DNA of 64,000 nt from Virgibacillus sp. MSJ-26 (GTDB taxonomy: Bacteria > Bacillota > Bacilli > Bacillales > Amphibacillaceae). Of the stretch, positions 1 to 7,646 are shown piece after piece (within the stretch, counting starts at the first letter, position 1; each line of letters begins with the position of its first letter). The notes beneath the pieces are model-generated. The model did not search any database. It was not told the origin of the DNA and was given only the letters and a program-made list of their open reading frames with translations. The stretch covers positions 62,001 through 126,000 of the forward strand of contig NZ_JAHLPW010000009.1 of NCBI RefSeq assembly GCF_018918075.1. Reading direction: 5' to 3'. A program made the position numbers and the translations under genes.

Positions 1-94
1 TACACCATTTTTTTATAATAGGATAGAATAACTCTTTTATTCATTAGAAGACTTTATCTGTACTCCCCGAAACGCTGGCCTACACTTCTTCCGC

Positions 95-722
95 CTAACT
101 TGGTAAATCCAAGCATTTTGCCGCGTATACAGTCAAAAATTGAAGTAATATTATTGGCAATCCCATTAAATCTGGCACAACTTCAAGCGGATCAAGTTCA
201 CTATTTTTCATCAAAACTAATGCAAGCACTGTTATAACGGCAGCAACAAATATACGTAAATTTCTTAAAGAATTCGGCCTTACTCATGTTTTTAGTTCCT
301 GTATATGATGCGATTGTGTATGTTGTTGAATCAAGCGTAGTCGTAAGAAGTATGATTGCGATGATAATAAACATAATTAAAAACAATGTTGAAAATGGCA
401 GTGTTAGTAATATTTCTGGAATCGCCTATGATAACAAGGTCGGGGCTAACAAATATGTTAATATCATTTTCTTAATTGTCCGTCCGAGACACTTTTGCAG
501 CAAACACACTATGACGTGGCCCATGTCACACTGTAAGCAAACCAAAATACTGCATGACTTTTGATATGTGTTGTTCCACTAATATCAAGTGAATTGGTAC
601 AAAATGCTAAATCAATAATGAGAATAAAAACCTGTTCGTATTCGTGAAAAAACGAGAATAAATACACCTGGTCCAATCACCATCACCAAGATAGCGAATA
701 AACCTGTCAAATTAATCTATCG
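95..722 (-). pseudogene. Decayed BCCT-family (betaine/choline/carnitine-type) transporter, C-terminal part
   Basis: Read on the minus strand, pieces in shifting frames resemble consecutive BCCT segments. Near 720-660 is a membrane stretch containing LFAILVMVIGPGVFIL. Near 490-430 are GRTIKKM and LLAPTLLS. Near 400-290 is a long hydrophobic segment leading to TTTLDSTTYTIASYT, which resembles the BCCT helix with the conserved D-S pair. From 260 to 95 comes ITVLALVLMKNSELDPLEVV and a final hydrophobic helix. At least three frameshifts and several stop codons (for example after LLAPTLLS) separate the pieces, so no intact protein can be made. The N-terminal two thirds of a normal roughly 500-residue BCCT carrier are not recognised upstream. 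The family call is by eye; the substrate cannot be inferred. Confidence 0.6.
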
Positions 723-860
723 GACACGAGTTCTTGTAATTGTGATTTCCTTGTCCGATTGCGAGCTTCTATTGGACATGAATGTACGGAAATAGGAAGC
801 CAATGTCCAATTGCATGGTTCAATTGGATGAATGCACAATGTTCCCCCTCTTCAATCCAT

Positions 861-900
861 AAAAAGAGAAACTTTGACTTGAATCAAAGTTCCTCTTTTT
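861..900 (-). terminator. Rho-independent terminator, 17-base arms
   Basis: Arms at 861-877 and 884-900 pair with one mismatch around a 6-base loop and are flanked by A- and T-runs, so the hairpin could work in both directions. On the minus strand it lies downstream of the small gene at 1022-1201. Between 723 and 860 I see no gene. Confidence 0.7.
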
Positions 901-1021
901 TCTTATTTTCTTATTCGTATCAGTGTGTCTTTCACTTAGTTCGAACGATGCATCGTCCCTTTAACACTTAAAGTATTTTTATCCACATGTCAATCAATAG
1001 CTTCCTTATTTTGGTAAAACA

Positions 1022-1201
1022 TTACTCTAATTTATTTGATTCTGATTTTATATTTTCTTGTTTTACCTGTTCAGTGTCTGTATTACTATACACATGCGTG
1101 TTACGTCCACCTGTCGTTTTAGCAATCCACTCTTTCGCTTCGTTATATGTTAGGCCAGATTCCCGGCTCTGTTGCAATATTTTTTGCTTATCGTTATCCA
1201 T
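1022..1201 (-). CDS. Small SASP-like protein, 59 residues
   Basis: This short reading frame starts at an ATG preceded by a strong GGAGGTGAT ribosome-binding site 8 bases upstream, which argues that it is a real gene despite its size. The N-terminal half reads ESGLTYNEAKEWIAKTTGG, followed by NTHVYSNTDTEQVKQEN. The second half resembles the repeated TD-QVKKQN-Q signature of gamma-type small acid-soluble spore proteins. The protein is hydrophilic, with no membrane segment or signal peptide. A role in the spore is inference from this short similarity only; it could be another conserved small Bacillaceae protein. It is monocistronic and followed by the hairpin at 861-900. Confidence 0.6.
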   Translation of the reverse strand: MDNDKQKILQQSRESGLTYNEAKEWIAKTTGGRNTHVYSNTDTEQVKQENIKSESNKLE

Positions 1202-1300
1202 ACCAGTATCACCTCCACATACATTATGATGTGTTATAATCTCGTTACAATGTATCGATAACTATATTTAAAACTTTATTGACCAATAAACGGGGAATAA

Positions 1301-1338
1301 AAAAAGAGCAATCCAGCTTATATCAGACTGCTCTTTCC
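1301..1338 (-). terminator. Rho-independent terminator
   Basis: An 8-base stem (AAAGAGCA / TGCTCTTT) is followed on the minus strand by a T-run. It lies just after the stop codon of the 61-residue gene at 1344-1529. The loop is long (about 18 bases). Confidence 0.5.
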
Positions 1339-1343
1339 ATATA

Positions 1344-1529
1344 TTAATCATACCAGTTTTTCGGGCTCCAAAGCGTTCCGTCAAGTTCCCCTTCCATTTG
1401 CCATATACGTTTATCCTGTTCAAGGATTACTGTTTGTGCTGCTTTAATGAGTGCTTTTTCATCAAAGCCGACTTGTTCAAACAGTTGTTCTAGTTCTTTA
1501 ACCATCCATTCATTTCTTTCTTCCAACAA
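1344..1529 (-). CDS. Hypothetical protein, 61 residues
   Basis: I do not recognise this small acidic protein. It starts at one of two adjacent TTG codons, with AAAGGGGTG about 6 bases upstream. It is predicted to be helical and soluble (ERNEWMVKELEQLFEQVGF), with no cysteine cluster, signal peptide or membrane segment. It is followed by a hairpin terminator and lies about 35 bases downstream of the stop codon of the oxidoreductase at 1564-2256 on the same strand, so the two may be co-transcribed. No function is proposed. Confidence 0.55.
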   Translation of the reverse strand: MLEERNEWMVKELEQLFEQVGFDEKALIKAAQTVILEQDKRIWQMEGELDGTLWSPKNWYD

Positions 1530-1563
1530 GGAACACCCCTTTATATATTAAACTGTCGTAGTA

Positions 1564-2256
1564 TTAATACATCTCTTCGATAACTTTAGTAAGTTCATTA
1601 ATATTCATTCGGTTTTCTTCAATAAGCTCGACAGCGTGATTGATAATATTTTCTCCTGCCTCATCTATGTCAGCGGATTTAAGAAGCCTCAGTTGATTGA
1701 CAATCCATTTTTCTTTTGAGGCTAAACTATCATCATTTTTATTTGTCAACATTCGCTGGTACTCGATAAATAAATCCATCTTCTCTTCATCGGTCATATA
1801 GGCAAATTGGAAGACAGTTAATGGTTTTAAATAAACCATGCCTGTTTTATGAGCCATTGCTTGAAACGGTTTTGTTAATTCGGAAATTGTATATAACTCT
1901 CTACCACCAGCTTGGTACTCCCTTTCATGAACGCCTAGCATAAAAATAAGGCCGAATTCTTTTCCAGCTAACTCGCCCTGCGCACCACCATGAGCAAAGC
2001 CTTCCGTCAAAACCTCATCCTGCCACTGTTTAAGAAATGCGGGGGAACTGTACCAATAAAACGGGAATTGAAAGATAACTCGATCATTATCTTTTAAAAG
2101 TTGTTGTTCTCTTTCCACATCAATTTTCCCATCTGGATAGGCAGCTTCTAAGTGATTAACGGTGACCTGTTCAGTCTGGGGAACGGCACTTAGCAAAAAT
2201 TGTTGACTACTTGATTCCAATATGGAAGGGTGGGAAATAATGAGTAAAGTTTTCAT
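1564..2256 (-). CDS. NAD(P)H-dependent oxidoreductase, flavodoxin-2 (KefF/YrkL/MdaB-like) family
   Basis: A predicted FMN-dependent NAD(P)H:quinone-type reductase of 230 residues. The N-terminus KTLLIISHPSILESSSQQ is the phosphate-binding start of the flavodoxin-like fold. DRVIFQFPFYWYSSPAFLKQWQDEVL matches the family signature around residues 57-82, and FGLIFMLGVHEREYQAGG matches the family's second conserved loop. Family members reduce quinones or serve as ancillary subunits of glutathione-gated K+ efflux systems; no such channel is adjacent, so the cellular role is unknown. The last 50 or so residues, a charged helical tail, extend past the usual end of the fold. It is probably transcribed with the small downstream gene at 1344-1529. 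Confidence 0.85.
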   Translation of the reverse strand: MKTLLIISHPSILESSSQQFLLSAVPQTEQVTVNHLEAAYPDGKIDVEREQQLLKDNDRVIFQFPFYWYSSPAFLKQWQDEVLTEGFAHGGAQGELAGKEFGLIFMLGVHEREYQAGGRELYTISELTKPFQAMAHKTGMVYLKPLTVFQFAYMTDEEKMDLFIEYQRMLTNKNDDSLASKEKWIVNQLRLLKSADIDEAGENIINHAVELIEENRMNINELTKVIEEMY

Positions 2257-2465
2257 TTATCGATACACCTACAATCATTAATAAATTATGTATATTTATA
2301 TCTTATCATAAGTCATATTGAGGTCTTTAGCCAAAAATTTAAACCTTTTATTAATATAAAGTTGGAGTGAATACAACCTTCCTTAGAAGTGAAATTATTA
2401 ATAAAACGTTGTATAATGACTGGATAGAAAGATTGAATGTCTTTTAAAATTTAGGAGGAACTAAC

Positions 2466-2765
2466 TTGATTGAACAAATAATATTGAATACTACGCCAAT
2501 TGAAGTGGACAACTTTTCTCATACAACGATCCATGATAATAAATCTCATGATCTTCGTCGTGTGGTAACAGTTGACTTTAAAGTAACTAGCGAAGATTAC
2601 CATAACATTACAACATTACTTTATAAAAATGACTTTGACATCATCATCCCAGGTAAAAACGTCGAATTCCAAGGTCAGATCCAGAATTACTACACTTCAA
2701 TCACCAATCTTTATCACGAAGGACAAGTGGGTAATTTTCACCTTGAGCTAATTGAGTCCCAATAA
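2466..2765 (+). CDS. ykvR: DUF3219 family protein (YkvR-like)
   Basis: A 99-residue soluble protein resembling B. subtilis YkvR (DUF3219), recognised from the start IEQIILNTTPIEVDNF and the RRVVTVDFKVTSEDYHNITTLL section. Its biochemical role is unknown. Translation starts at TTG, 7 bases after a clear AGGAGGA. A TATAAT at 2412-2417 is a likely -10 element, but I see no good -35. The gene stands alone, ahead of the lemA-htpX pair. Confidence 0.8.
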   Translation: MIEQIILNTTPIEVDNFSHTTIHDNKSHDLRRVVTVDFKVTSEDYHNITTLLYKNDFDIIIPGKNVEFQGQIQNYYTSITNLYHEGQVGNFHLELIESQ

Positions 2766-2844
2766 CTAATCGTTACCTGCATGAAACAATGGGATAAGAA
2801 TATATTATGATATAAGATCAACTTTAATAGAAAGGATGAACGGT

Positions 2845-3393
2845 ATGCTATCGACCATTATCATTATAGCTATTATTGCTATCATCGTGCTTTTCTTAAT
2901 TTCGACCTACAATAGCCTTGTTAAATATCGCAATTGGGTAAAGGAATCTTGGAGTCAAATTGATGTTCAATTGAAACGACGTCATGATCTTATTCCCAAC
3001 CTTGTTAATACGGTAAAAGGTTATGCTGCACATGAAAAGGAAACACTTGAAAAAGTTATTCAAGCACGTAACCAATTAGTCAGTGGGACGCCTCAAGAAA
3101 GAATTGAAGCGGACAACCAAATTCAAGGTGCTTTAAAATCTATTTTCGCTTTATCTGAATCGTATCCTGACCTTAAAGCGAACCAAAATTTCCTTAATCT
3201 TCAAGAAGAATTAACATCATCAGAAAATAAAGTAGCGTATTCACGCCAACTTTATAATAAAACTGTGGCAGACTATAATATTAAACGTGAATCATTTCCG
3301 ACAAACATTATTGCTGGTATGTTTAATTTCGAGCATGAAGATCAACTAACTATTCCGGAAGAAGAACGAGAAGTACCAAATGTGGAGTTTTAA
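2845..3393 (+). CDS. lemA: LemA family protein
   Basis: A 182-residue LemA-family membrane protein. One N-terminal hydrophobic helix (about residues 3-22, rich in Ile) is followed by the family's helical domain, with YNSLVKYRNWVKESWSQIDV and KRRHDLIPNLVNTVKGYAAHE strongly conserved. I chose the ATG at 2845 because AAAGGA at 2831-2836 sits 8 bases upstream; the ATG at 2836 would overlap that site. It is followed 12 bases later by an HtpX-type protease gene, a very common bacterial pairing. LemA's molecular function is not established; the neighbourhood suggests membrane protein quality control. Confidence 0.9.
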   Translation: MLSTIIIIAIIAIIVLFLISTYNSLVKYRNWVKESWSQIDVQLKRRHDLIPNLVNTVKGYAAHEKETLEKVIQARNQLVSGTPQERIEADNQIQGALKSIFALSESYPDLKANQNFLNLQEELTSSENKVAYSRQLYNKTVADYNIKRESFPTNIIAGMFNFEHEDQLTIPEEEREVPNVEF

Positions 3394-3405
3394 CGGAGGA
3401 CGCGA

Positions 3406-4296
3406 ATGCTATATAAACAAGTTTTACAAAATAAACGAAAAACAATTATGCTTGTTACCTTATTCAGTATACTTGTTTTAGCAATTGGTTGGGGCATTGG
3501 CTATCTTTTTGGGAATGACCCATATACTGGCCTAATCATCACAATCATTATTTTAGCCATCTATTTACCAATGACCTATTTTACCGCTAGTTCACAAGTT
3601 CTAAGCATGGCTGGCGCACAGGAGATTTTGAAAGAAGATCACCCGCAACTTTTCGATATCGTAGAAGAATTATCCCTTGCTGCCAGAATACCTATGCCTA
3701 AAGTTTATATCGTTAACGACCCATCACCCAACGCATTTGCAACAGGAATTAAACCTAAAAAAGGTGCCGTCTCTGTGACAACAGGATTACTTGAGAAATT
3801 GAACCGCGAAGAATTAACAGGCGTTGTTGCACATGAAATAGGCCATATTCGCAATTATGATATCCGGCTGATGACTATTTGTATCGCACTCGTGGGAGTG
3901 GTTGCGATACTTGCAAATATGGGTTCGCGAATGATGCTATTTGGTGGAGGACGAAACAGGGGAGGTAATAATAAACAAAACCCTATTTTGATGATTGTCG
4001 CCTTATTACTTGTTATTCTTGCCCCTTTGGCCGCTCAATTTGTCCAACTAGCTGTTTCAAGAAATCGTGAATATTTAGCAGATGCAACAGCTGTCGAATT
4101 AACACGCAATCCGGTTGGGTTGATTAATGCCCTCAGAAAAATCAGTGGCGATTCGCATGACGTCAAGCGTGCTAATTCAACGACAGCATCCATGTATATT
4201 GATATGCCTTTGAAGAAAGAACGTAGGAAAAGAGCAAGTTTACTTTCCACCCATCCTCCGATTGAAAGTCGGATTGAGCGGCTGGAAAATATGTAA
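3406..4296 (+). CDS. htpX: HtpX-like M48 zinc metalloprotease
   Basis: A membrane-bound zinc protease of 296 residues, the usual length for HtpX. Two N-terminal membrane helices (about residues 14-35 and 42-60) precede the active site HEIGH at residues 143-147. The third zinc ligand is the Glu of NREYLADA near residue 222, and a second hydrophobic hairpin lies between these at about 155-215. HtpX enzymes degrade misfolded membrane proteins from the cytoplasmic side. It is the second gene of an operon with lemA (12-base gap, GGAGG ribosome-binding site) and is followed by a strong terminator. Confidence 0.92.
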   Translation: MLYKQVLQNKRKTIMLVTLFSILVLAIGWGIGYLFGNDPYTGLIITIIILAIYLPMTYFTASSQVLSMAGAQEILKEDHPQLFDIVEELSLAARIPMPKVYIVNDPSPNAFATGIKPKKGAVSVTTGLLEKLNREELTGVVAHEIGHIRNYDIRLMTICIALVGVVAILANMGSRMMLFGGGRNRGGNNKQNPILMIVALLLVILAPLAAQFVQLAVSRNREYLADATAVELTRNPVGLINALRKISGDSHDVKRANSTTASMYIDMPLKKERRKRASLLSTHPPIESRIERLENM

Positions 4297-4312
4297 ATAT
4301 CGATTACGGAAC

Positions 4313-4346
4313 GGTCACTCATTACTTTGATGAGTGACCTTTTTTA
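4313..4346 (+). terminator. Rho-independent terminator of lemA-htpX
   Basis: A perfect 9-base stem (GGTCACTCA / TGAGTGACC) with a 9-base loop is followed by seven T residues, directly after htpX. Confidence 0.9.
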
Positions 4347-4389
4347 TTCCTTTTAATAAATAATAACTGGCCCTCTACTAAAAATATCA

Positions 4390-5238
4390 TTACCTTCCAT
4401 CCCACTCACTAACCAAATGTTTGATCCGTGTCCAATCAATGTTCTCTTTTACAGATTGAGCGAGATGATCAATTTGCTCATCGCTTGGTAAGTAAGATTC
4501 ATTAAGATGGGAAGCTTGATTATCTGTTGACAGAGAATCTTCATCTTCAATATCGTGCTCTATATAAGGTATGACACCTAATACAGGAAGACCTGTCCTT
4601 TCTTCAATTATTCGAACCGCGTCTTGAAATAAAGATGTCTTCCCTTTAAATTTATTGATAATTATTCCCGTGACTCGCTGTCTTTCCTCAGGATTCATCA
4701 ATGCTAAAGTACCCTCGATACTTGCAAAAACACCACCACGATCGACGTCAGCAACAAGCAAGACTGGCACATCTGCTATCTTAGCTGTTTTCATATTTGC
4801 AACATCGCTGTCTTGCAGATTAAGTTCAACAGGACTACCTGCCCCTTCTATGACAAGTACTTCGTAGGTTTGTTTTAATTTTAATAAAGCTTCACGAATG
4901 GCCTCTAACCATTTTTCATGAAGTTCTTCATCACTTATACCGTCTAACTCACCCACGTTTTCCCCGAATAAAACAATATCTGAACGCGAATCCGAACCGA
5001 TGGTCAGTAATATTGGGTTCATAAATCTTGATGGTTCGACTCCTGCTGCTTGAGCTTGGATAACCTGAGACGTGGCTACTTTTTTTCCGTTTTTTAAGAT
5101 GCGATAATTATGAGTCATGTTTTGCGCCTTAAAGGGAGCAACAGCAAATCCTTCGTCATGAAATATTCGACAAAGTGCTGTGCCAAGTATGCTTTTACCA
5201 ACATTTGATGACGTGCCTTGTAGCATGATTCCTTTCAA
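4390..5238 (-). CDS. Stand-alone CobQ/CbiP-like ATPase domain lacking the glutamine amidotransferase half
   Basis: The 282 residues match the N-terminal ATPase half of cobyric acid synthase (CobQ/CbiP). The P-loop GTSSNVGKS lies at about residues 8-16, followed by APFKAQNMTHN, QAQAAGVEPSRFMNPILL and VIEGAGSPVELNL, then ADVPVLLVADVDRGG and INKFKG. A complete CobQ is around 500 residues and ends in a GATase-3 domain with catalytic Cys and His. Here the protein ends after a short acidic linker and a helical tail, and no amidotransferase gene is next to it. CobQ amidates corrin side chains using glutamine; without the second domain this protein would need a partner in trans or have another job. 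No cobalamin gene is visible in the window. Confidence 0.8.
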   Translation of the reverse strand: MKGIMLQGTSSNVGKSILGTALCRIFHDEGFAVAPFKAQNMTHNYRILKNGKKVATSQVIQAQAAGVEPSRFMNPILLTIGSDSRSDIVLFGENVGELDGISDEELHEKWLEAIREALLKLKQTYEVLVIEGAGSPVELNLQDSDVANMKTAKIADVPVLLVADVDRGGVFASIEGTLALMNPEERQRVTGIIINKFKGKTSLFQDAVRIIEERTGLPVLGVIPYIEHDIEDEDSLSTDNQASHLNESYLPSDEQIDHLAQSVKENIDWTRIKHLVSEWDGR

Positions 5239-5265
5239 AATACCAACCTCCTATCTAAAACCAGC

Positions 5266-6204
5266 CTACTTTTCATTCAATAAATCTATTAAAATATCAG
5301 GTCGATCAGTCAAAATCCCATGCGCCCCAAGATCTATTAACTTCTCCATTGAATTCTCTTCATTAATCGTCCAGTAATGTATATCGACACCTGCTTTCTC
5401 TGCACCACGAATTAATTTTTTATCTTCCAAGTTAATTGGTCCCTCTTCTGTTGGGATTTGCAGAGCATCAACTTGAGGTCGGTAAAGTCCGTTTAAAAAT
5501 AATTTATGGAAAATGACAAATTTAGTCACCTCCGCACGACTTCCGGCTATTAACGCTTGCCCACCAGAAACGTCTTCAACCAAATCGATAATCTCTTGAT
5601 CAAATGAAACGATTAAAGCATCACCTTCCAATCCATAATGTTGAATCGTCTTCCACAGTTTTTCACTGATCGTCTGATATAACTCAGGGTCATTCGTCGT
5701 CTTAATTTCTATGTTCCAACGCATATCAGGTATATGCTCGAAAATTTCTTCTAAAGAGGGAATGATCACGCCTTGCTTTCGAAAACTATGGTTACCATTC
5801 AAATCCTGAAAGTTTGCTCCTGCATCCAAAGATTGAATTTCTTCCAATGTTAAATCATTCACTCGACCTTCGCCATCTGTTGTACGATCTACCGTGTCAT
5901 CGTGGATTGCGACCAAATGACCGTCTTTTGTCATGTGAATATCAAATTCAATGACATCCGCCCCTATATCTTTCGCGTTTTGAAAAGCTTCTAACGTACT
6001 GGACGGTGCTAAATCTTTTCCACCTTGATGAGCGATAACTAAAGGACGTTCTGACGTGAAGAAATCATGTTCTCCTCTTTTTTCACGTGGAAACAGAAAA
6101 ATAATCACCCAAATAATTAGTACAATTAGAATCGCCCAGCCCAGATATCGCCATTTAGAGCGTTTCTTCTGCCCGGCTCCTGCCTCTACTTTTTGATCGA
6201 TAAT
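5266..6204 (-). CDS. Membrane-anchored glycerophosphodiester phosphodiesterase family protein
   Basis: A GDPD-fold phosphodiesterase (TIM barrel). AHQGGKDLAPSSTLEAF, then GADVIEFDIHMTKDGHLVAIHDDTVDRTTDG with the metal-binding E-D pair and catalytic His, and near the end HYWTINEE and GILTDRPDIL, are typical. The first motif departs from the usual HRG-PENT (Arg to Gln, Glu-Asn to Ser-Ser). The frame stays open upstream through a membrane helix (GWAILIVLIIWVIIFLF) to a codon ATT at 6204 that lies 6 bases after a very strong GGGAGGGGGAG. No ATG, GTG or TTG exists between this site and the helix. I therefore prefer a rare ATT start giving 312 residues; the GTG at 6108 lies inside the helix and has no ribosome-binding site. 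Confidence 0.85.
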   Translation of the reverse strand: MIDQKVEAGAGQKKRSKWRYLGWAILIVLIIWVIIFLFPREKRGEHDFFTSERPLVIAHQGGKDLAPSSTLEAFQNAKDIGADVIEFDIHMTKDGHLVAIHDDTVDRTTDGEGRVNDLTLEEIQSLDAGANFQDLNGNHSFRKQGVIIPSLEEIFEHIPDMRWNIEIKTTNDPELYQTISEKLWKTIQHYGLEGDALIVSFDQEIIDLVEDVSGGQALIAGSRAEVTKFVIFHKLFLNGLYRPQVDALQIPTEEGPINLEDKKLIRGAEKAGVDIHYWTINEENSMEKLIDLGAHGILTDRPDILIDLLNEK

Positions 6205-6300
6205 TTTTTCTCCCCCTCCCTCACTTTACTTTGTGTTTTAAAACTATTATAGCAGGATAGCATTACTCCTGAAATATGAAAAGAAGCTTTCTGATTCACA

Positions 6301-6329
6301 TTGACAAAAACCACCGCGGGTAATATACT
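6301..6329 (+). promoter_or_regulatory. SigA-type promoter of the GntR/ABC operon
   Basis: TTGACA at 6301-6306 and TATACT at 6324-6329 are separated by 17 bases, close to the sigma-A consensus. They lie about 50 bases before the regulator gene. YtrA-type regulators usually repress their own promoter; I could not define an operator with confidence. Confidence 0.75.
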
Positions 6330-6379
6330 AAGTTACACGACTAATGCACTGAATTACCTAAAAGGAGGTGCCCAACTTC

Positions 6380-6760
6380 ATGCTTGATTTTGACAGCACC
6401 AAACCAATTTACATACAAATTTCTGAGTGGTTAGAAAATGAGATATTGAATGGACAATTCGAGGAAAATGACAAAGTCCACTCTCAATACTCACTTGCGG
6501 ATATGTTTAATATCAATCCCGCTACTGCGGCGAAAGGATTGAATTTATTACATGACGATAAGGTTTTATACAACCGGCGTGGTCTGGGGAAGTTTGTTGC
6601 TGAAAATGCAAAACAAATTATTTTAGCAAAACGAAAAAGTGAAACACTTAAAGGTCTTATTCAAGATGTTGTCATTGAGGCACACCAATTAAAAGTAACG
6701 GAAGAAGAGTTAATTAAGATGATTCAATTATCATTTAGCGAGGAAAAGGGGGATGAATAA
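6380..6760 (+). CDS. GntR family (YtrA subfamily) transcriptional regulator
   Basis: A 126-residue repressor-type protein. The winged-helix domain covers about residues 8-75 (PIYIQISEWLENEILNGQF, then YSLADMFNINPATAAKGLNLL as the recognition helices). The short C-terminal helical tail of about 50 residues is typical of the YtrA subfamily rather than of ligand-binding GntR proteins. I chose the ATG at 6380, 9 bases after AAAGGAGGTG. It is the first gene of a four-gene operon with an ABC ATPase and two membrane proteins, the usual YtrA context, in which the regulator is released by cell-envelope stress or antibiotics in some species. The inducer here is unknown. Confidence 0.88.
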   Translation: MLDFDSTKPIYIQISEWLENEILNGQFEENDKVHSQYSLADMFNINPATAAKGLNLLHDDKVLYNRRGLGKFVAENAKQIILAKRKSETLKGLIQDVVIEAHQLKVTEEELIKMIQLSFSEEKGDE

Positions 6761-6761
6761 T

Positions 6762-7646
6762 ATGGTGATTGAAACGAATACATTAACAAAGTATTTTAAC
6801 AAGGTGAAAGCTGTTAACGAAATATCCATTTCGATTCAGCCTAATACCATTACAGGAATTGTCGGGAGAAACGGTGCAGGTAAAACGACATTCTTGAAAA
6901 TGATTGCGGGATTTCTAAAACAGTCAAGTGGAGATATTAACGTATTTTCAGAGCGACCCTTTAACAGTTTGATTGTAGCGAATAATTCCATTTTCGTGGA
7001 TGATGAGATGCTTTTTCCAGATGTATTGACGCTTAGAGAAATTCTAGTTGAAGGAAATCGTTTTCACAAAAATTGGGATATGAATTTAGCTCACAAAATG
7101 TTGGATTACTTTTCATTTAATCCAGATGCCGTGCATGCTCAACTCTCCAAAGGAAAAAAGAGCACATTTAATATGTTATTCGGTCTTTCCACCAGATGCG
7201 CTTTAACGATATTTGATGAACCAACGACAGGTATGGATGCGGCTGTGCGTAAAGATTTTTATAGAGTCTTACTCAAAGATTACCTGGCATATCCAAGGAC
7301 GTTTCTGATATCAAGTCATCACTTAGATGAGATGGAACATTTGCTTGAAGATGTCCTACTGATTGATAAAGGAAAATTACTCATTCATATGCCGATCGAC
7401 GACTTACAAGAATACGCGGTCGGATTATCAGGTTCAGCACTAATTATGGAATGTGTCCTAAAGGATCAAGACGTCCTTTACCGAGAAACAATTAATAAAA
7501 ATACTATTTTCGCGATTGTTAAGCGTGGAGCTGACGTTGAGAACCTCAAGCGAATGGGTATCCGCATAGCTCCTGTCAGTCCTTCTGATTTGAGTATCTA
7601 TATGACTAAAGATTTTAAAGGAGGTATAGATGATGTCCTTAAATAA
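6762..7646 (+). CDS. ABC transporter ATP-binding protein (YtrB-like)
   Basis: A 294-residue ABC ATPase. Walker A is GRNGAGKTT near residue 35, Walker B is ALTIFDEPTTGMD and the H-loop is LISSHHLDEME. The signature is LSKGKKS rather than LSGGQ, a deviation seen in YtrB-type exporters. A C-terminal extension of about 85 residues follows the nucleotide-binding domain. The first ATG at 6753 directly abuts AAAAGGGGG, so I prefer the ATG at 6762, 9 bases after it. It overlaps the preceding and following genes by a few bases, implying translational coupling. Confidence 0.88.
   Translation: MVIETNTLTKYFNKVKAVNEISISIQPNTITGIVGRNGAGKTTFLKMIAGFLKQSSGDINVFSERPFNSLIVANNSIFVDDEMLFPDVLTLREILVEGNRFHKNWDMNLAHKMLDYFSFNPDAVHAQLSKGKKSTFNMLFGLSTRCALTIFDEPTTGMDAAVRKDFYRVLLKDYLAYPRTFLISSHHLDEMEHLLEDVLLIDKGKLLIHMPIDDLQEYAVGLSGSALIMECVLKDQDVLYRETINKNTIFAIVKRGADVENLKRMGIRIAPVSPSDLSIYMTKDFKGGIDDVLK

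Noticed and set aside
286-564. A 92-codon open frame on the plus strand
   Set aside because: It is antisense to the recognisable BCCT pseudogene, has no ribosome-binding site and no family resemblance.
759-971. A 70-codon open frame on the plus strand
   Set aside because: It runs through the terminator hairpin at 861-900 and has low-complexity composition; no start signal is seen.
987-1229. An 80-codon open frame on the plus strand
   Set aside because: It is the complement of the better supported 59-residue gene at 1022-1201, which has a strong ribosome-binding site.
4390-5238. MurT-type lipid II amidotransferase ATPase subunit
   Set aside because: The P-loop and downstream segments match CobQ/CbiP, there is no Mur ligase domain, and no GatD gene is adjacent.
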